Assembly (NCBI GenBank): GCA_011523195.1
Contig: WTHH01000164.1
Span: forward strand, 1-8,025
Reading direction: 5' to 3'
Length of the DNA: 8,025 nt
Source of the DNA: Verrucomicrobiales bacterium
Lineage (GTDB): Bacteria > Verrucomicrobiota > Verrucomicrobiia > Limisphaerales > UBA1096
Of this stretch, positions 1-6,800 are shown in pieces. The position numbers were made by a program, and so were the translations under genes. Below the pieces are notes generated by a model that had not been told where the DNA came from, ran no database searches, and saw nothing but the letters and a program-made list of their open reading frames with translations. Within the stretch, counting starts at the first letter, position 1; each line of letters opens with the position of its first letter.

Positions 1-1
1 G

Positions 2-1513
2 ACCAGTGGTGATGTGATTCGGTTCGGTAACGGTGCCACTTTCACATTGGATGCCGATGCGGCAGCCAATGACACAACCCTGAGCGGTTCGTTGTCTGGC
101 GGTGCGCTGGCGGACAATGAGGTCGGTTATCTGGTGCAAAGTATCACGGTCGGCAGCAATTCGGAAAACTTCTCCGTGGGAGACCGCATTCGATTTGCCA
201 ATGGGGGCATACTCACGCTGACGGCAGACCCGGCCTCCGGGGCGACGACTTTGACCGGTGCCCTCTCGGGAAATCTCAGCGCCTCCGAGGCCACCGTTTC
301 TCGAAGTGAGTCGTTTTTGACCGGGCAATCGTTTCACTTTGTCAACGGAGCGAAACTGACCCTGACGGCTGATGCGGCCTCGTCCGCAACCTCGCTCACC
401 GGTTATTGGACTAACACGGTCTCCGACACCGAAAGCGCGGATCAGGCGTCACTGACCCGTGGCAACGACATGCTCTACGCATTGAACGGAGGCAACATCC
501 TGACCAGTCACTCAAACACGATCACCGAGGACAGTTCCGGCGTGTCCGGCCTGTCGGTGACAGCGAACCTCGTGGGAGCCGGTCATCGGATCGGCACGGT
601 GGACAGCAGTAACAATGTCCTGACGACGACCAATTCCCACGGATTGACCACCGGAGATCTCGTGAAGTTTTACGCACCGTCCGCCCTGATGAGCGGTGTG
701 TCGGCGCAGACCTCGTATTACGTGCGGGCATTGTCCGGTAACAAGGTGTCGCTTCACACCTCCTCATCTGATGCGACCGCAGGGACGAACGCCGTAAACA
801 TCGGGGACTCAGGGACGGGCGACCAATACCTGCTGAACGCCTCGGCCAACGCCGTGACCGCCACCGTTGCGAGTGACACCGACAAGGTGAAGAATGCGAT
901 CAAGGATTTTGTGTCACAAATCAGCAAGACCCAGTCGCTGATCTCCATGCACACCGCAGTGACGACCGACTCGGATGGTAAGGTCACCGCCGGTGCCTTA
1001 TCGAACGACCGGTTGGTGGCAGAGATTGGTTCCGAGCTGCGCAGCAAAACGATGGGGGAGATGAGTGGAGCCGGCAGTACCTTTTCCCGATTGAGCGATC
1101 TTGGTTTCGGCGGCAACGGTTATGATAACCAGATCAACCTGAAGGATGAATCCGCCCTCGACACGGCTCTGCGGGAAAACATGGGGGACGTGCAAAAGTT
1201 CTTTGCGACCGAAACGGTTACTGACTACGGGGACGGCGCCACGGCGGACTATTCGGAGGCTGAGGGTATGGCCGATGTCGTCCAGGACTATACCGCCCTG
1301 CTACTAGGTGACTTTTACGGGACGGAGGGCGCACTGGTCGACCACCGGGACAACTATACAAAGGAGATTGATCGTATCGAAAAGCGTATCACCGAATTGG
1401 AAAAGCGGGCGCAGGCGGTCAAGGATCAGTTGACACGCAGTTTTGTTGAAATGGAAAAGGCCCAGGCCAAGACCAATCAGGAGATGCAGTTTTTAACCAA
1501 GCGATTCGCCTAA
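2..1513 (+). CDS. fliD: Flagellar filament cap protein FliD (hook-associated protein 2), 5' truncated by window
   Basis: The frame is open from base 2, so the true start lies upstream; a GTG at 14 is only an internal codon. Residue numbers here count from that GTG. FliD caps the growing filament outside the cell and helps flagellin fold. The C-terminal part from about residue 290 is typical FliD_C: a DTDKVKNAIKDFV segment, then LSNDRLVAEIGSEL, FSRLSDLGF, an INLKDESALDTAL stretch, and a terminal heptad-rich coiled coil (about 440-495) ending in QFLTKRFA. Residues about 150-187 (NGGNILTSHSNTITEDSSGV) match the conserved FliD segment that precedes it. The visible N-terminal part is a variable outer domain with three related beta-rich repeats. 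An extra module at about 191-274 interrupts the conserved region. The next gene follows after 18 bases and fliS/fliT-like genes lie downstream, which supports the call. Confidence 0.9.
   Translation, partial: TSGDVIRFGNGATFTLDADAAANDTTLSGSLSGGALADNEVGYLVQSITVGSNSENFSVGDRIRFANGGILTLTADPASGATTLTGALSGNLSASEATVSRSESFLTGQSFHFVNGAKLTLTADAASSATSLTGYWTNTVSDTESADQASLTRGNDMLYALNGGNILTSHSNTITEDSSGVSGLSVTANLVGAGHRIGTVDSSNNVLTTTNSHGLTTGDLVKFYAPSALMSGVSAQTSYYVRALSGNKVSLHTSSSDATAGTNAVNIGDSGTGDQYLLNASANAVTATVASDTDKVKNAIKDFVSQISKTQSLISMHTAVTTDSDGKVTAGALSNDRLVAEIGSELRSKTMGEMSGAGSTFSRLSDLGFGGNGYDNQINLKDESALDTALRENMGDVQKFFATETVTDYGDGATADYSEAEGMADVVQDYTALLLGDFYGTEGALVDHRDNYTKEIDRIEKRITELEKRAQAVKDQLTRSFVEMEKAQAKTNQEMQFLTKRFA
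8..442 (+). repeat. Three degenerate beta-rich repeats in the FliD outer domain
   Basis: Three copies of a pattern GDxIxFxNG-(3)-TLTADAA-(2)-TTLTGxLSG begin near bases 8, 179 and 323, spaced 57 and 48 codons apart. Examples are GDVIRFGNGATFTLDADAA, GDRIRFANGGILTLTADPA and GQSFHFVNGAKLTLTADAA. The copies differ enough to be old. Similar repeats are common in surface-exposed and phage decoration or tail proteins (family knowledge). Here they build the solvent-exposed D2/D3-type region of the cap. More copies may lie upstream of the window. Confidence 0.75.
584..835 (+). other. Phage-tail-fibre-like module inserted in FliD
   Basis: These codons encode a segment with TTTNSHGLTTGDLVKFY, then a TSYYVRAL strand, NKVSLHTSSSDA and a closing VNIGDSGTGDQYLL. 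This order (HGL-TGD-V-F, YYV, F/V-L-TS-DA, GTG) is familiar from a small beta module in phage tail-fibre and large surface proteins. It sits between two parts that are contiguous in ordinary FliD: the SNTITEDSSGV-LSVTANL segment before it and the VTATVASDTDKVKNAI segment after it. I infer a domain insertion. The module name and boundaries are from memory of the pattern, not a profile search. Confidence 0.55.
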
Positions 1514-1531
1514 CAATCACACTATATTTAT

Positions 1532-2353
1532 ATGATTAACTATAACAAACGCAACATGGGGTGGGTTTCTGCACTTGGCCAAGCGCTTGGCCAAGCCGGG
1601 ATATTATTACTCATCCTTGTCATGGCCTCCGGTTGTCGCACGATGACCAAGCAACCGGGAGCGGTGATTGGGCCGTTTTATAAGCCAACAAACTATCATC
1701 TTGCCGGCGGGGAGATGCCGGTTGATATGCGTCGCGTGGCTCTACTGCCATTAACCTCTGCTCTCGATACGCGGGAGCATCAATCCGGGAGGGCGATCCT
1801 GCAGGAAACATTGCACACACAGGTCGCCCACGCCGGGTTGTTCGAGGTGGTAACCGTCCCGCCATCCAAGATGGAGGCGCTGACCGGCAAGCCGGCTTGG
1901 CGGATGATTGAGGAACTGCCGAATGACTTCATCGAGCGTATTATGAAGGAATATGACTGTCAGGGGGTGTTATTCAGCCACTTGTCGGTATACAAACCAT
2001 ATCCGCCTTTAAGTATCGGTTGGCGAATGGGGCTTGTGCACCTGAACTCGGAAAGTAACAATGGCACCGTGGTTTGGGAAATTGACGAAGTGTTCAACGC
2101 CGGTGAAAAGCAGGTCATTAATGCTGCGATTCGTAACGGTGTGAAAAACGGGTTATCTGACCCGGAGTTGGACTACGACTTTGGTTTACTCAACTCCCCC
2201 CGGCGATTCGGGCGTTATACGGCTGAGGAGGTTGTGTTGACCATGCAACGTCTTTTGAATCCAAAGAACGCAGGATACAACGATAGGGAACGTGTTCCCC
2301 ACGATCCGGGTAGAGGCTTCTTTTACGGGCAAACAGCCGGCAACCGGAAGTAA
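1532..2353 (+). CDS. Secreted lipoprotein, CsgG/LpoB-like fold suspected, in flagellar operon
   Basis: The 273-residue product starts with a basic N-terminus, a hydrophobic run (GILLLILVM, about 23-31) and a lipobox A-S-G-C with Cys35 as the lipidated residue. The residue after Cys is Arg rather than Asp, which suggests sorting to the outer membrane if Lol rules apply. The mature part opens with RRVALLPL, an alpha segment (LQETLHTQVAHAG) and LFEVVTV. It continues with CQGVLFSHLSVYKPYPPLSIGWRMGLVHL and VVWEIDEVF. This beta-alpha-beta order resembles CsgG, LpoB and related periplasmic lipoproteins. The exact family is not recognised. There is no Shine-Dalgarno before ATG 1532, and an alternative ATG at 1556 would also keep the signal peptide. 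Its place between fliD and fliS suggests a role at the flagellar base or outer-membrane ring, which is an inference. The signal-peptide region carries a palindrome doublet at 1574-1595. Confidence 0.65.
   Translation: MINYNKRNMGWVSALGQALGQAGILLLILVMASGCRTMTKQPGAVIGPFYKPTNYHLAGGEMPVDMRRVALLPLTSALDTREHQSGRAILQETLHTQVAHAGLFEVVTVPPSKMEALTGKPAWRMIEELPNDFIERIMKEYDCQGVLFSHLSVYKPYPPLSIGWRMGLVHLNSESNNGTVVWEIDEVFNAGEKQVINAAIRNGVKNGLSDPELDYDFGLLNSPRRFGRYTAEEVVLTMQRLLNPKNAGYNDRERVPHDPGRGFFYGQTAGNRK
1574..1595. repeat. Tandem doublet of palindrome CTTGGCCAAG in a signal peptide
   Basis: Two CTTGGCCAAG copies (1574-1583 and 1586-1595) are joined by CG, giving a 12-base period. They encode L-G-Q-A-L-G-Q at residues 15-21 of the lipoprotein precursor, just before the hydrophobic core. 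The same 22-base doublet recurs identically at 3877-3898. Confidence 0.9.
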
Positions 2354-2364
2354 CTTTAAACCAC

Positions 2365-2368
2365 AGGA
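2365..2368 (+). promoter_or_regulatory. Shine-Dalgarno AGGA of the FlgM-like gene
   Basis: AGGA lies 8 bases before ATG 2377. It is one of the few normally spaced ribosome-binding sites in the window; most other starts lack one. Confidence 0.55.
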
Positions 2369-2376
2369 ATTATACC

Positions 2377-2664
2377 ATGTCATCTATAGAAAGAGTAAAT
2401 GATCCGCTTGGCCCTCAACAGGTTGAAAGTGGCAGTAAGCCGAAGGCTGCAACGGGTCAGTCAACTCGTTCGCCGTTGATTGCGAAGGATGTGCTTGATT
2501 TGAATTCGCATCAAATTAATGAAGCCGAACGTAAGGTTGAGGCGGAGTTTGCGGCTCGCAAGGCACGGGTGATGGCTCAGGAACAGGCTGGCCAATATGA
2601 TCCCGATAAGGCCATGGACGATATTGCCAAGATGTTGGCCGAGGGATACGTTGAACATCGCTGA
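2377..2664 (+). CDS. Small FlgM-like protein (possible anti-sigma-28 factor)
   Basis: The 95-residue product is polar, with no membrane segment. The first 35 residues are low complexity and probably disordered. The C-terminal half is helical: VLDLNSHQINEAERKVEAEF, then ARKARVMAQEQAGQYDP and KAMDDIAKMLAEG. FlgM proteins are of about this length, have a disordered N-terminal half, and end with a helix-(R/K)V...I..G.Y..D...IA..LL pattern, which the last 35 residues resemble. If correct, it would bind FliA/sigma-28 and be exported when the hook is complete. The position between fliD and fliS is compatible with a late flagellar role. The match is weak, and an unrelated small flagellar protein is possible. 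Codons 10-13 (bases 2404-2413) include a half-copy of the CCGCTTGGCC repeat. Confidence 0.45.
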   Translation: MSSIERVNDPLGPQQVESGSKPKAATGQSTRSPLIAKDVLDLNSHQINEAERKVEAEFAARKARVMAQEQAGQYDPDKAMDDIAKMLAEGYVEHR

Positions 2665-2697
2665 TCGGTCGCGTACCAATAATACCTCTCCATTAGG

Positions 2698-3207
2698 ATG
2701 AACCCCTACAATCGCCCCCAAGCCGGTGCTCCTGTGCCTTCCGCTGAGCCGGCCAATCCGTACGCCAAGGCAAATGCGTATAAGAGTACCTCAGTCAATA
2801 CGTCGTCGCCGTCTGATCTGGTGCTTATGTTGTACGATGGAATCATCCGGTTCTTGAACAATGCGAAGGGTGGTTTTGGACTGGAGGATCCGGTTGAGTT
2901 TCACCAGGTGATTAACGGGAACATCCAGAAGGCCCAGGCGATCATCCGTGAATTGCGGTCGAGCTTGGACATGGACAAGGCGACGGAATTCGGTGAAACG
3001 ATGGCCGGGTTATATGATTATTTTGACCGACGCTTGCAGGAGGCGAACATGGACAAAAAACCGGAGCCGATCGATGAAGTGATTGAGCGGGTGAAAACGA
3101 TTCGTGATGCCTGGGATGAGATGACCCGCCGCGAGTTGAAAAACGTAAATGCCCCGGCCGAGGGAGGGGCGACTTCCGAGGTGGGGACACTGGACGTATC
3201 CGGATAA
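2698..3207 (+). CDS. fliS: Flagellar export chaperone FliS
   Basis: FliS binds the C-terminal helix of flagellin in the cytoplasm, prevents premature polymerisation and delivers flagellin to the export gate. The signature is clear: a Y-K-S-T-S-V-N-T-S-SP-SDLVLMLYDG segment at about residues 28-49 followed by IIRFLNNAKGGF. Helices with INGNIQKAQAIIRELRSSLD and MAGLYDYFDRRLQEANM then complete the four-helix bundle. At 169 residues it is longer than most FliS proteins. The excess is a proline/alanine-rich N-terminal tail (NPYNRPQAGAPVPSAEPANP) and a polar C-terminal tail. ATG 2698 is preceded directly by AGG with no spacer, so it has no conventional ribosome-binding site. The fliT-like gene begins 2 bases after the stop, suggesting coupled translation. 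Confidence 0.92.
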   Translation: MNPYNRPQAGAPVPSAEPANPYAKANAYKSTSVNTSSPSDLVLMLYDGIIRFLNNAKGGFGLEDPVEFHQVINGNIQKAQAIIRELRSSLDMDKATEFGETMAGLYDYFDRRLQEANMDKKPEPIDEVIERVKTIRDAWDEMTRRELKNVNAPAEGGATSEVGTLDVSG

Positions 3208-3209
3208 GA

Positions 3210-3590
3210 ATGGACACGAAAGGGGAATTGTTAAAATTGCTGGATCGGCTTCGGGCGTTGACCGGGGAGGAGACACAGGCGATCGGGGGCAAGGATTTCG
3301 ATCGTGTTGATGCTGTCCAGCAGGAAAAAGCGGCGGTTCGTTCTGCGATCCTGGAGCTGGAGGCACCGGCCACGGAGGGAAGATCCCGTTTTGCAGATGA
3401 CCCCGAGGTGCAGCAGGCCGTAGGCCGGATCATGGAGATGGATCGATCAAACAGCACGCATTTGAGTCGGGAAATGGCGTCATTGAAGGCGGAGGCGGAG
3501 GAGCAGACTCGTACCAGCAAGACGTTGCGCCGTGTTCACGGAGCGTATGCCCAGCGTCAGGCATCTGCGAACTGGCAGGTGGTTACCTGA
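3210..3590 (+). CDS. FliT/FlgN-type flagellar chaperone
   Basis: The 126-residue, highly charged, all-helical product has no signal peptide. Its first 50 residues (LLKLLDRLRALTGEETQAI, then DFDRVDAVQQEKAAVRSAIL) match the general FliT/FlgN pattern: an antiparallel helical pair in which a variable helix is followed by D-hydrophobic-(4)-L/V-QxEKxxLR. A long heptad helix follows (about 75-105), ending in TLRRVHGAY, as in many FlgN/FliT proteins. These chaperones bind FliD (FliT) or FlgK/FlgL (FlgN). Its place directly after fliS, in the usual fliD-fliS-fliT order, favours FliT. GGA at 3202-3204, five bases upstream and inside the end of fliS, may serve as ribosome-binding site. The stop is followed 25 bases later by a terminator-like hairpin. 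Confidence 0.7.
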   Translation: MDTKGELLKLLDRLRALTGEETQAIGGKDFDRVDAVQQEKAAVRSAILELEAPATEGRSRFADDPEVQQAVGRIMEMDRSNSTHLSREMASLKAEAEEQTRTSKTLRRVHGAYAQRQASANWQVVT

Positions 3591-3615
3591 TTTTCTGTTG
3601 AATAATTGAGATGCG

Positions 3616-3641
3616 AAGCCGGTCTGTTGAGGCCGGCTTTT
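3616..3641 (+). terminator. Rho-independent terminator after the flagellar unit
   Basis: AAGCCGG (3616-3622) pairs with CCGGCTT (3633-3639). The stem can extend inward by U-G, C-G and U-A pairs to ten pairs around a GTTG loop. TTTT (3638-3641) follows at the base. It lies 25 bases after the fliT-like stop, where an operon end is expected. The T-run is short, so efficiency is uncertain. Confidence 0.7.
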
Positions 3642-3647
3642 CGTATG

Positions 3648-3657
3648 CTTGGCCAAG
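3648..3657. repeat. Intergenic copy of palindrome CTTGGCCAAG
   Basis: This is a perfect 10-base palindrome, extended to GCTTGGCCAAGC at 3647-3658. It starts six bases after the terminator T-run. It is the only complete copy outside coding sequence in the window. Confidence 0.9.
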
Positions 3658-3671
3658 CGTTGTGTTCAACC

Positions 3672-3697
3672 TGTGGGGAACTTGTGAATAAGTCCCC
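3672..3697. promoter_or_regulatory. Imperfect hairpin with a DnaA-box match
   Basis: GGGG (3675-3678) and ACTT (3680-3683) pair with AAGT (3690-3693) and CCCC (3694-3697), with a single bulged A and a six-base loop. There is no T-run, so it is not a simple terminator. Within it, TGTGAATAA (3683-3691) is the reverse complement of TTATTCACA, a match to the DnaA-box consensus TTATNCACA. TGTGGGGAA (3672-3680) is a second, two-mismatch copy 11 bases away in the same orientation. Whether it binds DnaA or another regulator is unknown. Confidence 0.35.
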
Positions 3698-3748
3698 GTG
3701 GACATGGCTAGCTGAACGGTCTTTACTTTCCTTTTGTTCCGGGTCGTT

Positions 3749-3758
3749 CCGCTTGGCC
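3749..3758. repeat. Half-copy CCGCTTGGCC of the palindrome
   Basis: CCGCTTGGCC matches the left arm and centre of the 16-base form seen at 6208-6223, but the right arm is absent. A similar half-copy lies at 2404-2413 in the FlgM-like gene. Both could be decayed or nascent copies. Confidence 0.45.
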
Positions 3759-3769
3759 GTGGGGATTTG

Positions 3770-3829
3770 ATGTTCATGGCGCTTTTTAAGGCGGGCCGTT
3801 TATCCCAACCGATTTTTTTACCAACATGA
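3770..3829 (+). CDS. Possible 19-codon leader ORF coupled to the giant secretin-module gene
   Basis: ATG 3770 opens a frame for MFMALFKAGRLSQPIFLPT, stopping at TGA 3827-3829. That stop overlaps the next start as ATGA (3826-3829). GGGG at 3761-3764 lies five bases upstream as a weak ribosome-binding site. The downstream start has none (TTTTTTTACCAAC precedes it). An ATGA overlap is the classic arrangement for translational coupling, so this short ORF may deliver ribosomes to the large gene. It is too short to judge by composition and could be chance. Confidence 0.35.
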   Translation: MFMALFKAGRLSQPIFLPT

Positions 3830-6800
3830 ATCAAATCAGATTGCTCACTTGTCTGTTGCTTATCGTTTTGTATCCGCTTGGCCAAGCGCTTGGCCAAGAC
3901 GTGGAAAAGGAGGCGCCGCCGACAGTACCGGTCGAGGAGGCGGCACCCAAGACCGATGCCAACGCAGGGGACAAGGAGCCAGCCGGTGAAGTGGCGGAGG
4001 AACGCAACATTCGGATTCAATTTGAGGGAGTGCCGTATTCAGATGCACTCCAGCGGTTTTCCCAGATGGCCAACAAGCCCCTGATCATTGAATCTCCGGT
4101 GCAGGGTACGCTGACATTCTATGACCCGCAGCCTTACACATACCAAGAGGCGCTGGATGTGTTGAACGTGATCCTCTCGATGAAGGGTGTGGCGCTGGTG
4201 GAGACCGGTCGCTATCTACAGTTGTCCAAGCTAGAGAATATAAAGAAGCTGCCGCTCAAGGTTATACGGGGGGGGGATGCTTCTGGCGATGTGCGTCCGG
4301 GGCAGATAGTTACTGTGGTCGTACAGTTGCAGCATCTGGATGCGGCTGAGGTTTCTGCTGCGGCTTCTTCACTCCTATCAAATGCGGGTTCTATTGCGCC
4401 GATGACCCAAGGCAAAGGGCTAATTATCACGGACCGCCTAGAGAGTATAAAGCGAGTTCAAAATTTATTATCTGAGATTGATATCGGGGCGGATGCTGAG
4501 AGAGTCATGAAAACTCACTTGCTTAAACATTCCTCGGGTTTGGTCGTGGCAGAGTTGATCAATAAGACATTTGGCAAAGCATCTGCACCCAAGCGATTAA
4601 AATACAATGATAAAACCAAGCGGTACGATTCGTTTGATCCTGAACCGTCAACCTATGTGACGGCAGTATATGATGAGGCGTCACGAACTATGGTGTTGTT
4701 TGGACCAACTGAACAGGTTGATTTGGCCAGTGATTTACTTTTGCAATTCGAAGTAGGTGACGGTAGGGCTGGTGAGGTAAAGATTTTCCTCCCAAGCAAG
4801 GTGGATGCCGATGACCTTGCGGAAATGATTCGTGATGGAGTTGAGGGTGTTGCGGGGAAGGGTGAACCATCAGAGACGGCAAAGTTGAAGGCTAGAATCA
4901 TTGTTGATGAAAAATTTAATCGTATTATTGCGACAGCCCCAGTATCCGGCCAACTCGAATTAATCGAGAATTTTGTTTTGCAGGTTGATGGTTCTACTGC
5001 TGTTGGGGGTTCGCGTACAGCCAATGCTTCAATCAATGTTACGCGAGTCTATAGAATAAAGACACTCGATCTAGATACGGTACGCAGTGCCGTGGAAAAT
5101 GCGACATCGGAGATTTACCCTTCGGGCGATACCAAGCCGCGGTTATCCATCTCGGTGGACACGACAACCCGCAGCCTGATCGTAACCGGTTCACCTGGAG
5201 ACGTGGGGACCGCAGAGGCGATTGTTCGGCAACTGGAGGCCGGCCTCAAGGAACCGCTAGCTGAACCGCGCACGACATCGATGCTGACGTTGGCAAACCA
5301 AAAGTTGGATCGCATCTACCGCAATATTGAGTCTCTGGTGAATGAGCGTATGAATGAAGTGCCGTTCAAGGAGCAGCCCCGCCCCCGGCTGATTCCAGAT
5401 CGTGAAAACAACCGGGTGATTGTGACGGCTAACGCCGCGCAGCATACGATCGTGGCAGATGTCGTGAACTCTCTGGACGTTTTGCCTGCCACACCGGAGC
5501 GCACCATGCGCTTTGTCGATCTTGAGGGTGCTGACGCCCGCAAGCTGAAACCGTTAATTGAGCGTTTGTTTGAAAACGACAAGCCAAGCGAGGGCCCCAC
5601 GCCGCAGGTGGTCGAGGACACGGGCGGCAAGCGGTTCGTCGTCCTATCCACCAAGGGTCAACATGAGCGTATCATGACATTCCTTCAGGAGTATAGGGCC
5701 AGCAGCGGGTTGATAATTGAGCGTGAAATACGATCCATAAGCCTTCCTCGTCGCGAGCCGGGCAAGTTCAACGAGACAGTGCAGGCGATTCAGAAGTTGA
5801 TCGATCAGCGGATGCAGGAGGCGAAGTTTTCGCGAATGCCCAGGCCGTTGATTCTGCCGGACGAACCGGGCAGCCGACTGGTGCTGACGGCGACGGAGGA
5901 ACAGTTCACGGTGATCGACCAGATCGTGGAAACGGTGACGGCGACCCCGACCCCGGCCAAGCGCGAGATGCGGGTGGTGCGGTTGAAGGATCGCAACGGC
6001 CAGGAGTTGGCTGACTTGGCCAAGCGGCTGTTCGATAATCAAGTAACGCCTGACGGATCGCGTCCGCAGATTTTTGCCGATAAGGACGGCACGCGCTTGG
6101 TTGTTGTGGGCACGGAGGCGGAGTTTGAGCAGGTCGAGGATTTCGCCCGGGATTTTAACGGGGGTCGTGAGGACCTCGGGCCGCACCAATTCAAATTCGT
6201 TGAAGTTCCGCTTGGCCAAGCGGACGAGGTCGTGAAGTCGATCGGCAAGCTGTATCAGGATCAGTTGCGCGACAACCCATCGAGGCAGGCCAACGCAGCG
6301 ACCATCCTTGCCGATTCCGAGAACGACCGCGTCATCATCAGCGGCCCGCAAAAGGAAGTGGGACGGGTGGAGGGCCTGGTGCGGATGCTCGGTCCGGCCA
6401 AGGGCGATACCGGTGGCCAGAAGGTCACCCAGGTTGTTCGCCTGAATTCGGCCAATGCACAAAATATGTCCGGGTTGATCGAGAAAAGTTTCAACACCGG
6501 TCCCAACCGCGGGAAGGTGAACCTGCTGGTCGACGAGTTGAGCAACAGCCTGATACTGAGCGGAGCCGAGAGATCCGTGGCCGCCGCCGAGGTGGTGGTG
6601 CGTCAATTGGACACTAACAATCGTCAACAACCGCTCGAGTTGCGCATACTGGAATTACGAGCCGGAGAGGCAGCCAAGGTCGGGCCGCTGGTAGAGGAAC
6701 TGTTCACCGCACTGATGAAGGATCGTCACGGGAACAACTATAAGTCGCGCACAACTATTACGGTGGATGAAAATGCGAACCGGATCATTATCACGGGGAG

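Noticed and set aside
1516..1534. TATATTTATA stretch before the lipoprotein gene as a promoter
   Set aside because: The gap from fliD is only 18 bases, no -35 is evident, and simple AT-richness explains it. Operon read-through is more likely.
2942..3520. Minus-strand open frame of 192 codons across fliS and the fliT-like gene
   Set aside because: The product is Ser/Arg/Pro-rich and spans the boundary of two well-supported + strand genes.
3700..3825. Sigma-70 or sigma-54 promoter for the giant gene
   Set aside because: A promoter is expected here after the terminator, but no -35/-10 pair or GG-N10-GC element with acceptable spacing could be found. I would not mark a position.
6076..6083. GCCGATAA, the -10 element of a sigma-28 flagellar promoter
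   Set aside because: No TAAA-like -35 occurs 15 bases upstream (bases 6057-6060 are ATCG), and the site is inside the secretin-module coding sequence.
1574..6220. Palindrome copies as a CRISPR array or IS ends
   Set aside because: Spacing is irregular, there are no spacers of uniform length, no transposase is present, and copies lie within intact reading frames.
5644..6630. Long minus-strand open frame of 328 codons
   Set aside because: It lies wholly antisense to the secretin-module repeats. The translation is rich in His, Arg, Leu and Gln with no domain pattern, as expected of a shadow of GC-rich codons. The + frame is continuous with a clear repeated protein motif.
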